From NCBI RefSeq assembly GCF_001854605.1, contig NZ_MKJU01000027.1, forward strand, positions 1 through 64,000: DNA of 64,000 bases. The letters run 5' to 3'. Positions 25,465-36,247 of the stretch are shown here, in pieces (positions within the stretch are counted from its first letter, which is position 1; each line of letters begins with the position of its first letter). Below the pieces are notes generated by a model. That model saw only the letters and a program-made list of their open reading frames with translations, did no database searches and was not told the DNA's origin. The translations under genes and the position numbers were made by a program. Source of the stretch: Pseudoalteromonas amylolytica (lineage in GTDB: Bacteria; Pseudomonadota; Gammaproteobacteria; Enterobacterales; Alteromonadaceae).

Positions 25465-26676
25465 ATGTTGATACCCTTGGTCGACACTCTCAAGCAACTT
25501 CGTTACCAAATTGCACATATCGAAGATAAAACGTTGTCGTATGAATACCCACAACTTGATGCGTTCTTAACACACCTTTCCTCAAATGTAGAGAATGTTT
25601 GGGAAGACGTAGCTTTTCTATACCAGTTTCTTTATGTATACGGCAGAAAGTCAGAGGCTACTTTCAACCGTTTTCGCAATGAACTTGAACGATACTACCT
25701 TTGGGCATGGCTCAAAAAAAAGCAGTCAGTGTTCTCCCTAAAGCGTGATGATGTTGAAGAGTATGTAGATTTTATGGTTGAGCCTGAGAGTTCATGGTGT
25801 GCAGATTCCGTCCAGTGGCGTTACAAAGATCAAAAAGGAATTCGCCAAATCAATGATAACTGGCGCCCTTTTGTTACAAAAGACAATTCTATCAGTCAGC
25901 AGACATTGGCGGCCATGTTTACTGCACTCAATGTGTTTTACAAGTTCGCAATTTTAGAAGAAAAATCTAATACGAACTTTGTGCCGGTAGTTAAAAAAAA
26001 TAGTCCGTACCTTGTGGTGCAATCGCAGATTAAATTACCCGATACACTAAGCAACTTACAATGGGAATATGTGTTAGGTGTCACTAAAGATATGTGCGAA
26101 GAACATCCGGAACTTGAACGAAATTTATTTACTCTTGCCTGTTTAAAGGGGCTTTATCTGAGAATTTCAGAATTATCAGAGCGTGCGCAGTGGTCTCCGG
26201 TTATGAGTCACTTTTGGCAGGATCCAGATGAGTTTTGGTATTTGCGGATTATGGGTAAAGGCAATAAATTACGAGATGTAACGTTAAGTAATGATTTTAT
26301 AGAATACTTAAAACGCTATCGAGCATATCGAGGCTTACCTCCTCTGCCCCGAGTCGATGAGCCCTATCCCATCATTCATAAGTTGCGCGGTCAAGGAGGA
26401 ATGAATGTTCGACAACTACGTCGTATAGTTCAGCAAAGCTTTGATTTAGCTATAGAATCTCTCAACAAAGACGGTTTTATGGATGAGGCTGAACAATTAA
26501 AAGCGGCTACTGCTCATTGGCTACGTCATACGGGCGCTACGCATGATGCACAGCATCGACCGTTGAAACATCTATCAGAAGATTTGGGACACGCGAAGAT
26601 AGCTACCACTGACCAAATCTATATTCAAACAAACATCAAAGACCGTGCAAAGTCAGGCGTAAAACGTAAATTGTAA
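25465..26676 (+). CDS. Tyrosine site-specific recombinase (phage-integrase family)
   Basis: 403 residues. The N-terminal half has SAM-like/core-binding helices (FRNELERYYLWAWLKKKQ). The catalytic half shows the family residues: Arg in LKGLYLRISELSERAQW, Lys in RIMGKGNKLRDV, HWLRHTGATHDA (His-x-x-Arg), LGHAKIATTDQIYI (His and the nucleophilic Tyr). These enzymes cut and rejoin DNA at specific sites, so the protein could integrate a mobile element. The flanking unknown gene and low GC fit an island, but no attachment repeats were identified. No clear Shine-Dalgarno precedes the ATG. The gene is followed by a hairpin and the convergent ydiJ. Confidence 0.85.
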   Translation: MLIPLVDTLKQLRYQIAHIEDKTLSYEYPQLDAFLTHLSSNVENVWEDVAFLYQFLYVYGRKSEATFNRFRNELERYYLWAWLKKKQSVFSLKRDDVEEYVDFMVEPESSWCADSVQWRYKDQKGIRQINDNWRPFVTKDNSISQQTLAAMFTALNVFYKFAILEEKSNTNFVPVVKKNSPYLVVQSQIKLPDTLSNLQWEYVLGVTKDMCEEHPELERNLFTLACLKGLYLRISELSERAQWSPVMSHFWQDPDEFWYLRIMGKGNKLRDVTLSNDFIEYLKRYRAYRGLPPLPRVDEPYPIIHKLRGQGGMNVRQLRRIVQQSFDLAIESLNKDGFMDEAEQLKAATAHWLRHTGATHDAQHRPLKHLSEDLGHAKIATTDQIYIQTNIKDRAKSGVKRKL

Positions 26677-26688
26677 TTATGTTAAATT

Positions 26689-26714
26689 GGCCCTCATTTT
26701 TGTTTTTAAGGGCC
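26689..26714. terminator. Hairpin between recombinase and ydiJ
   Basis: GGCCCT and AGGGCC pair across a T-rich loop, between two convergent genes, so it could serve both. Confidence 0.55.
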
Positions 26715-26746
26715 CAGAGTCAAGTTAAAGAAAGTTTCAGTCGACG

Positions 26747-29700
26747 CTAAGTTATAGCACGAGCGATAAACTCAATCGGGTGCAACGGCTTTTGCTTTTC
26801 GTAGCGCTTCACCTGGCTTCTACATGAAAAGCCCGTTGCGAGTAAATTATCAGGTGATACTGCTTGAACATGACTCTGCCAAGACATTTCATAAAGTGTT
26901 CGACTATTTTGCTGGTTTTGTAACTCATGACCATAGGTGCCGGCCATACCACAACAACCTGTATTCGGAGTTACAAGTTTAAGGCCAAGCTGGGAAAAGA
27001 TATCCTGCCACACTTTGGAAGTGCTCGGCAATGCAGTGGTTTCCGTACAATGAGTCAACAAAGTGTACTGACTTGCGGGTTCGACATTTAAAACTAGCTT
27101 AGACCAGTCCTGATCTTTTAACCACTCGTGGGCAAGGTGAACTGAAAAGTCTAACTTATCATCAGTTACAAACTGTTTGTATTCATCTCGGTAGACCATG
27201 ACCAAAGACGCATCGAGACCAATCATGGGAATGTTATGCTGTGCAAGTTGATTTAAAAACTCGGACGCTTGATTAGCAGTTTTACTAAATGCTTTTAAGA
27301 AACCTTTCACGTGTTGTGCCTTACCATTGGGTACGAAAGGTAAAAGAATAGGAGTTTTACCTAACGCTTCTACAACATCAACACAGGATGCAACAAGTTC
27401 TGCTTCATAATAACTAGTAAAAGGGTCTTGTACGATAAAAACAGAATTTAGTTTCTCTTGCTCGCTCATATTTTCTAGCAAAGTTTCATTATAATGGTAC
27501 TTGTCTTCAACGCGTCTTTGAAGTGAAGGTGTGCTGAGCATAGGTGTATCAACGTAGCCAAACATACGTTTTATTGACGCTGATACGAGATCACTTGAAA
27601 CGATAGGATTAACAAAAGACGCAAACTTTGAAAGAATAGGTGCCATAGTTTCAATATTTGCTACCAGATAATCTTTTAGCGGACGATTATATTTGCTGTG
27701 ATAAAGATTTAAAAAACGAGCTCTGAAACTGGGTACATCAACTTTAATAGGGCAAGCTGTGGTACAGGCTTTACAAGCCAAACATTCGTCCATTGATTCT
27801 TTAACTTCATGAGAAAAATCGTAAGCGCCCTGCTTTTTAGCGCTACTATTTATATGTCGTTCCCACCAAGTCGTATCATTCTCTTTATGGATGAGTTGTT
27901 TTTCAACACTCAGTACATCGACATTTGCTTCTTGTTGCAGCCGCAACCATTCTCGAATTAAGCTAGCGCGGCCTTTTGGTGAATGGCGTCTATCTTTTGT
28001 AACTTTATAAGATGGGCACATGGGTGAAGCTTCGTCATAGTTGAAGCACAAACCGTTACCATTACAGTTCATGGCATTTTCATAACTGTTGCGTACGTCG
28101 ATATCAATGCGTTTATCAAACCAGGCTCGTTTTTTATCATCAACACTAACTAGTGAGTCTTCACTTTCAATAGGTGTACATATTTTTCCTGGGTTTAGAC
28201 GGTTGTCTCTGTCAAAAGCAGATTTAACTTTTCGTAGCTCATTAAATAAATGCTCGCCAAAAAATTCGGGTCCATATTCACTGCGATAACCTTTCCCGTG
28301 CTCCCCCCACATTAAGCCACCATATTTGGCGGTAAGGGCAACCACTTGATCTGAAATTGTGCGCAGTAGCTTTTCTTGTTCAGGGTCACACATATCAAGC
28401 GCCGGGCGAACATGAAGAACACCAGCATCAACGTGGCCAAACATACCATATTGAAGATTATGAGAGTCTAAAAGTGCTCTAAACTCAGAAATAAAGTCAG
28501 CCAAATTCTCAGGTGGAACAGCGGTATCTTCTGCAAATGCCAGTGGCTTTTGTTTGCCTTTGGTATTACCGAGCAGACCCACGGACTTTTTACGCATTGC
28601 GTATATTTTTAAAATATCTTCTTTATTATTAGTTAGTTGATACCCAATAACCCCCGCTTGCTTGTTCGCAATGAGCACATCCAATTTGCGACATAACTCT
28701 GATATTTTATCGTCCATTTCATCAGCTGTTTCACCGTTGAATTCGACCATGTTTAAACCTTGCATGTCTATGCCTGGTACATCGGTAATTAAGTCCGATA
28801 CTGAATGCCAGATAATGTCTTCTTTAGCGAGGTTCAATACTTTGCTGTCGACTGTTTCGACGGATGTCGCCTGAGCTTCTACGAGAAACGGTGAGTTTCT
28901 AAGTGCTGAGTCAAAACTATCATATTTGATATTGATTAATGTTTTGTACGGCGCAATTGGGGTTATGTTTAGTTTCGCTTCGCTCACCACACCCAGTGAA
29001 CCTTCCGAGCCAGTAATAATACGTGAAAGGTCGAAGGTGCTAAGGTCCTCGTTGAAAACATTTTCTAAATCATAACCGGTTAAAAACCGATTTAACCGAG
29101 GGAATTTCGATAAAATAAGATCTCGGTTTGGTTCGCAAGATTCTAGCACTTGCGAATATATTTGTGCGATACGGTTGTCTTGCTTGGCAATAATCTTTGC
29201 TTTTTCAGTGGCTATTTTACTAGTGTTTAATTCTGTACCATCAACAAGATAGGTTTTTAGCCCTAGAACGTGGTCGCTTGTTTTACCATACACCAAAGAC
29301 CCTTGACCTGACGCATCTGTGTTGACCATGCCGCCTACTGTTGCGCGGTTGCTGGTCGATAAGTCAGGGGCAAAGAAGAATCCATAAGGCTTCAAGAAGT
29401 CATTGAGCTGATCTTTAATAACACCTGCTTGTACCCTAACCCAGCGCTCTTCAACATTGATCTCTATTATCTCGCGCATATGACGGGAAAGGTCTATGAC
29501 GATACCAGGTGTAAGAGATTGTCCATTTGTGCCGGTGCCGCCACCACGAGGTCCAAAAGTAAGCGATAAAAAAGGGTCTTGTGCAGCACACTGCAATGCC
29601 GTTTGAATATCTTTATTGTTTCTAGGGAAAATAACGGCTTGAGGAACATTTTGATAAATGCTGTTGTCAGTTGAATTTATAAGCCTTGTTCCATAGCTAC

Positions 29701-29797
29701 AATCAGTTTCTCCTGCGAACCCTGCACTTTTTATCGTGCGCAAATAGTCGTTTAGTAGTTCGTTTGCTGTATCTTGCTGACTTATATTGGCGATCAT
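26747..29797 (-). CDS. ydiJ: D-2-hydroxyglutarate dehydrogenase-type FAD/Fe-S oxidoreductase (YdiJ)
   Basis: 1016 residues, normal for YdiJ. The N-terminal part is an FAD-binding type 4 domain (VIFPRNNKDIQTALQCA, then GPRGGGTGTNGQSLTPG near residue 90), followed by the FAD-oxidase C-terminal domain with GEHGKGYRSEYG. The C-terminal half carries Fe-S motifs: CNGNGLCFNYDEASPMCP, CLACKACTTACPIKVD, and the CCG motif NTGCCGMAGTYGHE. In E. coli YdiJ oxidises D-2-hydroxyglutarate, feeding electrons to the respiratory chain. It is a single-gene unit. The low-GC recombinase segment abuts its 3' side, while its 5' side faces housekeeping genes. Confidence 0.9.
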   Translation of the reverse strand: MIANISQQDTANELLNDYLRTIKSAGFAGETDCSYGTRLINSTDNSIYQNVPQAVIFPRNNKDIQTALQCAAQDPFLSLTFGPRGGGTGTNGQSLTPGIVIDLSRHMREIIEINVEERWVRVQAGVIKDQLNDFLKPYGFFFAPDLSTSNRATVGGMVNTDASGQGSLVYGKTSDHVLGLKTYLVDGTELNTSKIATEKAKIIAKQDNRIAQIYSQVLESCEPNRDLILSKFPRLNRFLTGYDLENVFNEDLSTFDLSRIITGSEGSLGVVSEAKLNITPIAPYKTLINIKYDSFDSALRNSPFLVEAQATSVETVDSKVLNLAKEDIIWHSVSDLITDVPGIDMQGLNMVEFNGETADEMDDKISELCRKLDVLIANKQAGVIGYQLTNNKEDILKIYAMRKKSVGLLGNTKGKQKPLAFAEDTAVPPENLADFISEFRALLDSHNLQYGMFGHVDAGVLHVRPALDMCDPEQEKLLRTISDQVVALTAKYGGLMWGEHGKGYRSEYGPEFFGEHLFNELRKVKSAFDRDNRLNPGKICTPIESEDSLVSVDDKKRAWFDKRIDIDVRNSYENAMNCNGNGLCFNYDEASPMCPSYKVTKDRRHSPKGRASLIREWLRLQQEANVDVLSVEKQLIHKENDTTWWERHINSSAKKQGAYDFSHEVKESMDECLACKACTTACPIKVDVPSFRARFLNLYHSKYNRPLKDYLVANIETMAPILSKFASFVNPIVSSDLVSASIKRMFGYVDTPMLSTPSLQRRVEDKYHYNETLLENMSEQEKLNSVFIVQDPFTSYYEAELVASCVDVVEALGKTPILLPFVPNGKAQHVKGFLKAFSKTANQASEFLNQLAQHNIPMIGLDASLVMVYRDEYKQFVTDDKLDFSVHLAHEWLKDQDWSKLVLNVEPASQYTLLTHCTETTALPSTSKVWQDIFSQLGLKLVTPNTGCCGMAGTYGHELQNQQNSRTLYEMSWQSHVQAVSPDNLLATGFSCRSQVKRYEKQKPLHPIEFIARAIT

Positions 29798-29940
29798 GAT
29801 GATAATAAATTATTGCTTTTGACACATTGTATCATGTAGTTAGATTTAAAAAATTGAGAAATTTAATCTTTGTTACATATTAAGAAAACTTTGACACATC
29901 CCATGCCTTATATTGAGAATGTAACTTTTGGAGGTGGCCA

Positions 29941-30144
29941 ATGAAAAAACTATGTATTTTGGCTCTAGGTAGTTTGTTTGTACTGCTAGCGCTAGTTTTT
30001 GTGATTGTACCAGGCCCATCAATTATATTTTTGTTGGCGGCGCTGGTGTGTTTTGCAATGTACTACCCAAAGGCTCGCACTTGGTTAAAGAAAGTGCAGT
30101 CAATATTTACTAAGGCATGTTATAAATTAGATGGGCTAAAGTGA
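29941..30144 (+). CDS. Small membrane protein of the PGPGW type
   Basis: 67 residues with two hydrophobic helices (ILALGSLFVLLALVFVIV and IIFLLAALVCFAMYY) joined by the PGPS turn, the signature of the small PGPGW transmembrane family. A GGAGG ribosome site lies 7 bases before the ATG. Divergent from ydiJ; the strong terminator follows directly. Role unknown in the family. Confidence 0.75.
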   Translation: MKKLCILALGSLFVLLALVFVIVPGPSIIFLLAALVCFAMYYPKARTWLKKVQSIFTKACYKLDGLK

Positions 30145-30151
30145 TAAATCA

Positions 30152-30177
30152 AAAAGGCCGGTGATTACCGGCCTTTT
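30152..30177. terminator. Bidirectional terminator between the small membrane protein and ppsA
   Basis: AAAAGGCCGGT-GATT-ACCGGCCTTTT: an 11-bp stem with A-run and T-run on either side, placed between convergent genes. Confidence 0.9.
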
Positions 30178-30189
30178 GCATATGACTGG

Positions 30190-32565
30190 TTAGCCTTTAA
30201 GCTTATCAGCTAGGTATAACCAAGTTTCTAGTACTGTATCAGGGTTTAGTGAAACAGAGTCAATACCCTGCTCTACCAACCAAGCTGCAAAGTCTTCATG
30301 ATCAGAAGGACCCTGACCACAAATACCTACATACTTCCCTTTTTCTTTGGCTGTTTTGATTGCCATAGAAAGTAGCTTTTTAATTGCAGGGTTACGTTCA
30401 TCAAATAAGTGAGCGATTAATCCTGAATCACGGTCAAGACCGAGTGTCAGCTGAGTTAAGTCGTTAGAACCGATAGAGAAACCATCGAAGTACTCTAAGA
30501 ACTCTTCTGCAAGTAATGCATTTGATGGCAGTTCACACATCATGATCACTTTAAGACCATTCTCGCCACGCTTGAGACCATGCGCTTCCAATAGTTCGAT
30601 AACTTGAGCTGCTTCTTCAAGTGTACGAACAAATGGGATCATGATCTCGACATTGGTCAGACCCATACCATTACGTACACGCTTGATAGCTTCACATTCA
30701 AGTGCAAAACATTCACGGAAATCTTCAGAAATATATCGCGATGCGCCACGGAAACCGATCATTGGGTTTTCTTCTTCCGGTTCGTATTGCTGGCCACCTA
30801 CTAAGTTTGCATACTCATTAGATTTAAAGTCAGACATACGAACGATTACACGTTCAGGCGCAAATGCACAGCCTAGAGTGGAGATCCCTTCAACTAATTT
30901 AGCAATGTAGAACTCAACCGGCGACTCATAACCTGCAATGATATCATTGATTTCTGCTTGTAGGTCAGCGTCTTGGCTATCGAAATTAATAAGCGCTTTA
31001 GGGTGAACACCAATCATACGGTTAATGATAAATTCTAAACGGGCTAAGCCGATACCAGCATGTGGTAAACGAGCAAAGTCAAATGCGCGGTCTGGGTTGC
31101 CCACGTTCATCATTATCTTCATTGGTAATTCTGGCATTTCATCAACACGTGACGAAATTACTTCATATTCCAATTCACCTTCGTAGATGTAGCCAGTGTC
31201 GCCTTCGGCACATGATACTGTTACGTGTTGGTTATTGGTGATGAGATCTGTTGCATTGCCACAACCTACAACTGCTGGGATACCTAATTCGCGGGCAATA
31301 ATTGCTGCGTGACATGTACGGCCACCACGGTTAGTAACGATTGCAGCGGCGCGTTTCATGATTGGTTCCCAGTCTGGGTCAGTCATGTCAGTAACGAGCA
31401 CGTCACCTTGTTGTACTTTGTCCATTTCATCAATTGAGTTAAGTACACGAACAACACCAGAACCAATTTTATGGCCGATTGCGCGACCTTCTGCGATAAC
31501 CGTTGATTGCGCCTTAAGTTGGAAGCGCTCCATAACATTAGCGTCTTCATTTGAGCGAACGGTTTCAGGTCGGGCCTGAACGATGTAAAGTTTGCCATCA
31601 TTACCATCTTTCGCCCATTCAATATCCATTGGTCGGCCATAATGCTTCTCAATGATAACAGCTTGTTTTGCAAGCTCTTGTACTTCTTCATCAGTAATAG
31701 AAAACTGAGCTGACTTTGCTGGGTCCATATCAACAATTTCAACTTGCTTACCGTGTGACTCGTCGCTTGAGTAAATCATTTGAATTGCTTTAGAGCCGAT
31801 ATTACGACGTACAACAGCTGGCAAGCCTTTGTTTAGTGTAGGTTTATGGACATAGAATTCATCTGGGTTTACTGCACCCTGAACAACCATCTCACCAAGA
31901 CCGTAACTTGAGGTTACAAATACCACGTCTTCAAAACCAGATTCAGTATCGATACTAAACATAACGCCTGAAGATGCTTTGTCTGAACGAACCATGCGTT
32001 GGATACCAGCAGATAAAGCAACTCCACGGTGATCATAGCCTTGGTGAACACGATAAGAAATTGCTCTGTCATTAAATAACGAAGCGAATACGTGCTTAAT
32101 CGCAACCATCACAGCGTCAATACCACGAACGTTCAAAAATGTTTCTTGCTGGCCTGCAAATGATGCATCTGGCATATCCTCAGCAGTTGCTGATGAACGA
32201 ACGGCAAATGAAACGTCTGAATTTGTATCACCATGAAGAGTGGTGTAAGCGTCGCGGATTGCTTGGTCTAGAGATGGTTGGAAGGGGGTATCTATGATCC
32301 ATTGTCTAATTTGGGCGCCAACCTTGGCGAGGGTGTTGACGTCATCGACATCAAGGGTATCTAGTATGGTGTGGATCTTTTCGTTGAGACCTGATTGGTC
32401 TAGGAATTCATTGAAGGCTTCTGCGGTAGTCGCGAATCCTCCTGGAACTTGTACACCAGCGTTTGATAAATTAGATATCATTTCCCCAAGTGAAGCATTT
32501 TTACCACCAACTCGAGGTACGTCTTGCATACCTAACTCTTGATACCAGAGAACGTAGTCTTGCAC
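30190..32565 (-). CDS. ppsA: Phosphoenolpyruvate synthase
   Basis: 791 residues, full length. It converts pyruvate, ATP and water to phosphoenolpyruvate, AMP and phosphate in gluconeogenesis. N-terminal ATP-binding domain ([35 protein letters not shown]), central phosphohistidine domain with [21 protein letters not shown] (His is the phosphate carrier), and a C-terminal PEP-binding barrel with [16 protein letters not shown] and [10 protein letters not shown]. The threonine neighbouring the catalytic His is present (GRTCH), the site modified by PpsR. ppsR is divergent 143 bp away, the usual arrangement. Confidence 0.97.
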   Translation of the reverse strand: MQDYVLWYQELGMQDVPRVGGKNASLGEMISNLSNAGVQVPGGFATTAEAFNEFLDQSGLNEKIHTILDTLDVDDVNTLAKVGAQIRQWIIDTPFQPSLDQAIRDAYTTLHGDTNSDVSFAVRSSATAEDMPDASFAGQQETFLNVRGIDAVMVAIKHVFASLFNDRAISYRVHQGYDHRGVALSAGIQRMVRSDKASSGVMFSIDTESGFEDVVFVTSSYGLGEMVVQGAVNPDEFYVHKPTLNKGLPAVVRRNIGSKAIQMIYSSDESHGKQVEIVDMDPAKSAQFSITDEEVQELAKQAVIIEKHYGRPMDIEWAKDGNDGKLYIVQARPETVRSNEDANVMERFQLKAQSTVIAEGRAIGHKIGSGVVRVLNSIDEMDKVQQGDVLVTDMTDPDWEPIMKRAAAIVTNRGGRTCHAAIIARELGIPAVVGCGNATDLITNNQHVTVSCAEGDTGYIYEGELEYEVISSRVDEMPELPMKIMMNVGNPDRAFDFARLPHAGIGLARLEFIINRMIGVHPKALINFDSQDADLQAEINDIIAGYESPVEFYIAKLVEGISTLGCAFAPERVIVRMSDFKSNEYANLVGGQQYEPEEENPMIGFRGASRYISEDFRECFALECEAIKRVRNGMGLTNVEIMIPFVRTLEEAAQVIELLEAHGLKRGENGLKVIMMCELPSNALLAEEFLEYFDGFSIGSNDLTQLTLGLDRDSGLIAHLFDERNPAIKKLLSMAIKTAKEKGKYVGICGQGPSDHEDFAAWLVEQGIDSVSLNPDTVLETWLYLADKLKG

Positions 32566-32708
32566 GGAACTGTCTCCAAAAACAAATTGTAATAAATGTG
32601 AGAGATTGTTTGACCTTTTGTAGGGGTCGCAGGCATTCTACACTGGTAAGCACACCTACGTAAACCGCGATAGGGAAAATTCAGCTAATTTGAAACAATA
32701 AGGTTATC

Positions 32709-33518
32709 ATGAGAACGGCATTTTATATTTCAGACGGAACCGCTATCACATCCGAAGTATTCGGCCACGCCACGCTTTCTATGTTTCCAGTGGAGTTTAA
32801 CCATCAAACCATTCCATTTGTAGAAACCAAGAAAAAAGCAACGGAAATTAAAAGGCTTATCGACTCAACGGCACAGAGCTGTGGTGAGCGCCCACTGGTA
32901 TTTTTTACTTTTGTAAATCCAGAGTTGTCTGAAATTATTCTTTCATCGCAAGGTGTATGTTATGACTTTTTAGCCCTTGCCAGCAAAGTAGTTAAAAAAG
33001 AGCTCAATGTTGACCCAGTGCCTAAGATTCACCGTACCCACTCAATACATGAAGCAAGTTATGACTTTCGAATTGACGCGGTTAACTATGCACTGGCCAA
33101 TGACGATGGCGCAAATATAAAAGATTATGAACAAGCTGACATAATACTTGTGGGCGTTAGCCGCAGTGGTAAAACACCAACGAGTTTATACCTCGCTCTA
33201 CAATACGGCATAAAAGCGGCTAATTATCCGATGACCGAAGATGATTTAGAAAAAGGTAACTACCCTAGCTGCCTACTACCGTATATACACAAACTATTTG
33301 GCTTAACGATAAATCCAGAGAGACTGGCGGCGATTCGCGAAGGACGCATGGCCAATTCAAAGTACGCTTCATTACGTCAATGTCGTATTGAAGTGCGTGA
33401 GGTCGAAATGTTATTCAAGCGACATAAAACGCCTTACCTTAACTCAACAAGCCATTCAGTCGAAGAGATCTCCGCCAAGATTATTTCTGAGACGGGATTA
33501 ACAAGACGTAAGTATTAA
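32709..33518 (+). CDS. ppsR: PEP synthase regulatory protein (bifunctional kinase/pyrophosphorylase)
   Basis: 269 residues of the DUF299/PpsR family. It carries the nucleotide-binding P-loop GVSRSGKTPTSLYLA (near residue 150) and starts with the typical MRTAFYISDGTAITSE. It uses ADP to phosphorylate, and phosphate to reactivate, PEP synthase at the threonine beside its catalytic histidine. Divergent partner of ppsA. A strong terminator follows the stop. Confidence 0.95.
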   Translation: MRTAFYISDGTAITSEVFGHATLSMFPVEFNHQTIPFVETKKKATEIKRLIDSTAQSCGERPLVFFTFVNPELSEIILSSQGVCYDFLALASKVVKKELNVDPVPKIHRTHSIHEASYDFRIDAVNYALANDDGANIKDYEQADIILVGVSRSGKTPTSLYLALQYGIKAANYPMTEDDLEKGNYPSCLLPYIHKLFGLTINPERLAAIREGRMANSKYASLRQCRIEVREVEMLFKRHKTPYLNSTSHSVEEISAKIISETGLTRRKY

Positions 33519-33541
33519 AAAGGCCGCTTATGCGGCCTTTT
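33517..33541. terminator. Bidirectional terminator between ppsR and DAHP synthase
   Basis: AAAAAGGCCGC-TTAT-GCGGCCTTTT, with A-run and T-run flanking a 7-bp GC stem between convergent genes. Confidence 0.9.
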
Positions 33542-33544
33542 CAG

Positions 33545-34900
33545 TTATGCTTTAGTGCGGGCATCTTTTAGTAAGTCTGCCACCAAGAATCCTAATTCTA
33601 ATACTTGGTCTGCATTAAGCCTTGGATCGCACTGAGTACGGTATCTCTGAGCTAGGTCTTCATCAGATAGACCATAAGCACCGCCAGTACATTCAGTAAC
33701 ATGCTGACCAGTCATTTCTAGATGCACACCACCTGGGTATGAGCCTTCGGCCTTATGTACTGCAAAGAACTGGCTTATTTCACGTAGAATATTATTGAAG
33801 CTACGAGTTTTATAGCCGGTGCTTGCTTTTTCAGTATTACCATGCATCGGGTCAGATGACCAAATTACCTTGCGGCCTTCTTCTTGAACTTTTCTGACTA
33901 GTGCCGGTAACTTCTCTGGTAGTACATCAGCCCCCATTCGTGTGATAAGCGTTAAGCGGCCAGGAATGTTGTCAGGGTTGAGTGCATCGATAAGCTCGAT
34001 CAGCTCGTCAGGTTTCATACCTGGGCCGACTTTAACACCGATTGGGTTTTTAATCCCACGGAAAAATTCGATGTGAGCATGATCTAGCTGGCGAGTACGC
34101 TCACCAATCCACACGAAATGCGCCGAACAGTCGTACCAGTCTCCGCTTAAATGGTCTCGTCGAGTCAGTGCTTCTTCATATCCAAGCAGCAGTGCTTCAT
34201 GCGAAGTATAAAGGTCTGTTTCTTTTAAACTAGGAGCGACCGCAGAGACGATACCGCAGACTTCCATAAACTCTAGTGCATCTTGGATGCGGTCTGCGAG
34301 TTGTTGAAACTTTTCTTTTAGTGGATTGGCGGCAACAAAGCTCATATTCCAGCGATTAACTTGATGTAAATCTGCAAGTCCACCCTGAGCAAACGCTCTG
34401 AGTAAGTTAAGGGTGGCGGCGCTGTGATGATAAGCGGTCATTAAGCGATTAGGATCTGGGATTCTTGCCGCTTCAGTAAATTCAAAATTGTTGATGATGT
34501 CACCGCGATACGAAGGCAAGGCGATGCCGTCAATGGTCTCGAAGTCTGATGAACGCGGTTTTGCATATTGGCCTGCCATTCGCGCAATTTTCACAACGGG
34601 GCATTTGCCACCATAAGTTAATACCACTGCCATTTGTAGCAATGTTTTAAACGTGTCTCTAATATTAGCCGCGTTAAAGTCTGAGAATGACTCTGCGCAA
34701 TCACCGCCTTGTAGCAAAAACGCTTTACCTTCACAGACATCCGCTAGTTGTTTATACAAACTGCGAGTCTCTTCAGCGAACACTAATGGAGGTGCGCTGT
34801 TAAGCTGTTTTTCGACTTCTTTTAATGCTGATTGATCGGGGTATTCAGGTTGCTGAACAATTGGATGATCTCTCCAACTGTCAGGACTCCATGGTTTCAT
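33545..34900 (-). CDS. Class II (plant-type) 3-deoxy-D-arabino-heptulosonate 7-phosphate synthase
   Basis: 451 residues, the size of type II DAHP synthases; the E. coli type I enzymes are about 350. It joins phosphoenolpyruvate and erythrose 4-phosphate at the entry of the shikimate pathway. Family motifs seen: [36 protein letters not shown] ([14 protein letters not shown]), [11 protein letters not shown], and [10 protein letters not shown]; the metal-binding Cys, His, Glu and Asp lie in these. It follows ppsA, which makes one of its substrates, though the two are separate transcripts. No ACT or chorismate-mutase domain is fused. Confidence 0.95.
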   Translation of the reverse strand: MKPWSPDSWRDHPIVQQPEYPDQSALKEVEKQLNSAPPLVFAEETRSLYKQLADVCEGKAFLLQGGDCAESFSDFNAANIRDTFKTLLQMAVVLTYGGKCPVVKIARMAGQYAKPRSSDFETIDGIALPSYRGDIINNFEFTEAARIPDPNRLMTAYHHSAATLNLLRAFAQGGLADLHQVNRWNMSFVAANPLKEKFQQLADRIQDALEFMEVCGIVSAVAPSLKETDLYTSHEALLLGYEEALTRRDHLSGDWYDCSAHFVWIGERTRQLDHAHIEFFRGIKNPIGVKVGPGMKPDELIELIDALNPDNIPGRLTLITRMGADVLPEKLPALVRKVQEEGRKVIWSSDPMHGNTEKASTGYKTRSFNNILREISQFFAVHKAEGSYPGGVHLEMTGQHVTECTGGAYGLSDEDLAQRYRTQCDPRLNADQVLELGFLVADLLKDARTKA

Positions 34901-34992
34901 TCTATTTCCTCATTCCAAGTAGTATTACTCAAAACTGAAAGTAACGTATAGACGTCTTGGCATCAAGGAAAATTTGACATTCTTTCACAATA

Positions 34993-35006
34993 AGAACACA
35001 TCATAC
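34993..35006 (-). promoter_or_regulatory. Ter-like site 1
   Basis: The minus strand reads AGTATGATGTGTTC, preceded by AATA as in E. coli TerB (AGTATGTTGTAAC). The G at the position of the conserved GC(6) pair is present. The blocking face, by the E. coli rule, points to higher coordinates, that is, toward the origin. Confidence 0.65.
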
Positions 35007-35914
35007 TTATTATTATATATTCGAAAAGGTCAGCATGCTAGAATATTTGATGTAACCAATTATCAATAAACTAGCAAAATCTAGATTTACGCTCCTACAA
35101 CTCACTATTTTTATTCAGGACTAAGTCGGCTATTCGAGTGACTAAGCGAGTAGTCTATAAATCGAATGACATACTATGAGCTTCTATTGAGTTATGTTAA
35201 ATCTCTTGTTTGCGATAGACATCAACATTCAGTGATGCCTTGAACACGAGACAAAACTGCGTACCATGCTTGCAAAGGTTTTATATGTACGCGCTGGGAG
35301 TAGTCTGCAATTGAGGCGTTATATGTTGAAATTACATTGATGAACTACACCCCGAAAGTGTGTCGTTAGTACTAGGCTTCATCTTGCCTAATGCTGGTCT
35401 GTATAATTGCAACTGTAAAACTCGTTTATTCGGTGCGTATATTTGAGGGAATTCCCCACTAACCTCCAAAAAGTCACATAACACAACGCTCCGAACGATT
35501 ACTAAATGACGAGTGTTTAACTTTATCTGCTAAAGCAGTTGGCGCATGGGTCATCGAAATTAATCTGAGGAAAACAACCCTTAACTTATCTCAATACAGC
35601 GAGCCAATTTCCCCTACTTTCCAGGCCTCTGCAAAAAGCTTGATAATTCAATAATACTAGAGGGGTAAACGGCAGATACAATAGATTTAACATAATATCT
35701 TGAATGACTATAGTCCTGTTCTTTCATTGAGAATCGAAAAATAATGTCAGTATTTAGTCTTTGCATTGCAGTCATACATGGCTTGCTCTGCATGGAAAAG
35801 TAATTACGTATAACCCTTTCTAACTAGGGAATGCTTACTTGGCAATGATTAGCCCTCTCCTTTGTCGTCAATGAAAGTTACAACTAAGTCTGTGTAGCTG
35901 CTATACTTTACAAG

Positions 35915-35928
35915 GAACACATCATACT
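35915..35928 (-). promoter_or_regulatory. Ter-like site 2
   Basis: The minus strand reads AGTATGATGTGTTC, identical across 14 bases to site 1 and in the same orientation. Confidence 0.65.
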
Positions 35929-36173
35929 AGAACATCTGTCTCATCAATAGCTCATTATCTTAGAAACACGAAAATCCTCGCCTCTACATAGCAGTATGTT
36001 AGTACCAACTTACATTTCTCAATTCCTACACTTAATTCGTGTAGTTACTCTGGGCATGTGTTTTTTATTTGACCAGCCAACCAATAAATCGTGATTTTCA
36101 CTATCACCTTAGATTGAATGGCGAACAAGCTAATATTTATAAATTAAAGAATATTTGCTATCCTACGGATAGA

Positions 36174-36187
36174 GAACACATCATACA
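36174..36187 (-). promoter_or_regulatory. Ter-like site 3
   Basis: The minus strand reads TGTATGATGTGTTC, 13 of 14 bases as sites 1 and 2, same orientation. It is the first of the three that a leftward fork from the origin would meet. Confidence 0.65.
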
Positions 36188-36229
36188 TAGTGTTACTCAT
36201 TAAGGCATCTCGGCATCTAACAAACTTAA

Positions 36230-36243
36230 AGGATGATGTGTTC
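36230..36243 (+). promoter_or_regulatory. Ter-like site 4, overlapping the tus start
   Basis: The plus strand reads AGGATGATGTGTTC, opposite in orientation to the other three and fitting the E. coli consensus start AGNATG. It ends 4 bases before the ATG at 36248. In E. coli a Ter site overlaps the tus promoter and Tus represses its own gene, so the same control is likely here. Confidence 0.65.
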
Positions 36244-36247
36244 TACA

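Larger units (their letters stand above)
34901..36247. other. Long noncoding stretch holding Ter-like sites
   Basis: About 1.35 kb, AT-rich, with no convincing gene on either strand. Its only clear structure is four copies of a Ter-like motif (34994, 35915, 36174 and, inverted, 36231). I interpret it as the replication terminus (fork trap) of this replicon, adjacent to tus. Confidence 0.65.

Noticed and set aside
25465..26676. XerC/XerD chromosome-dimer resolvase
   Set aside because: It is about 100 residues longer than Xer proteins and lies among mobile-type DNA rather than beside the usual neighbours.
34901..36247. Possible hidden genes or tRNAs in the long noncoding stretch
   Set aside because: No frame with start signal and protein-like content, and no cloverleaf seen; only Ter-like sites stand out.
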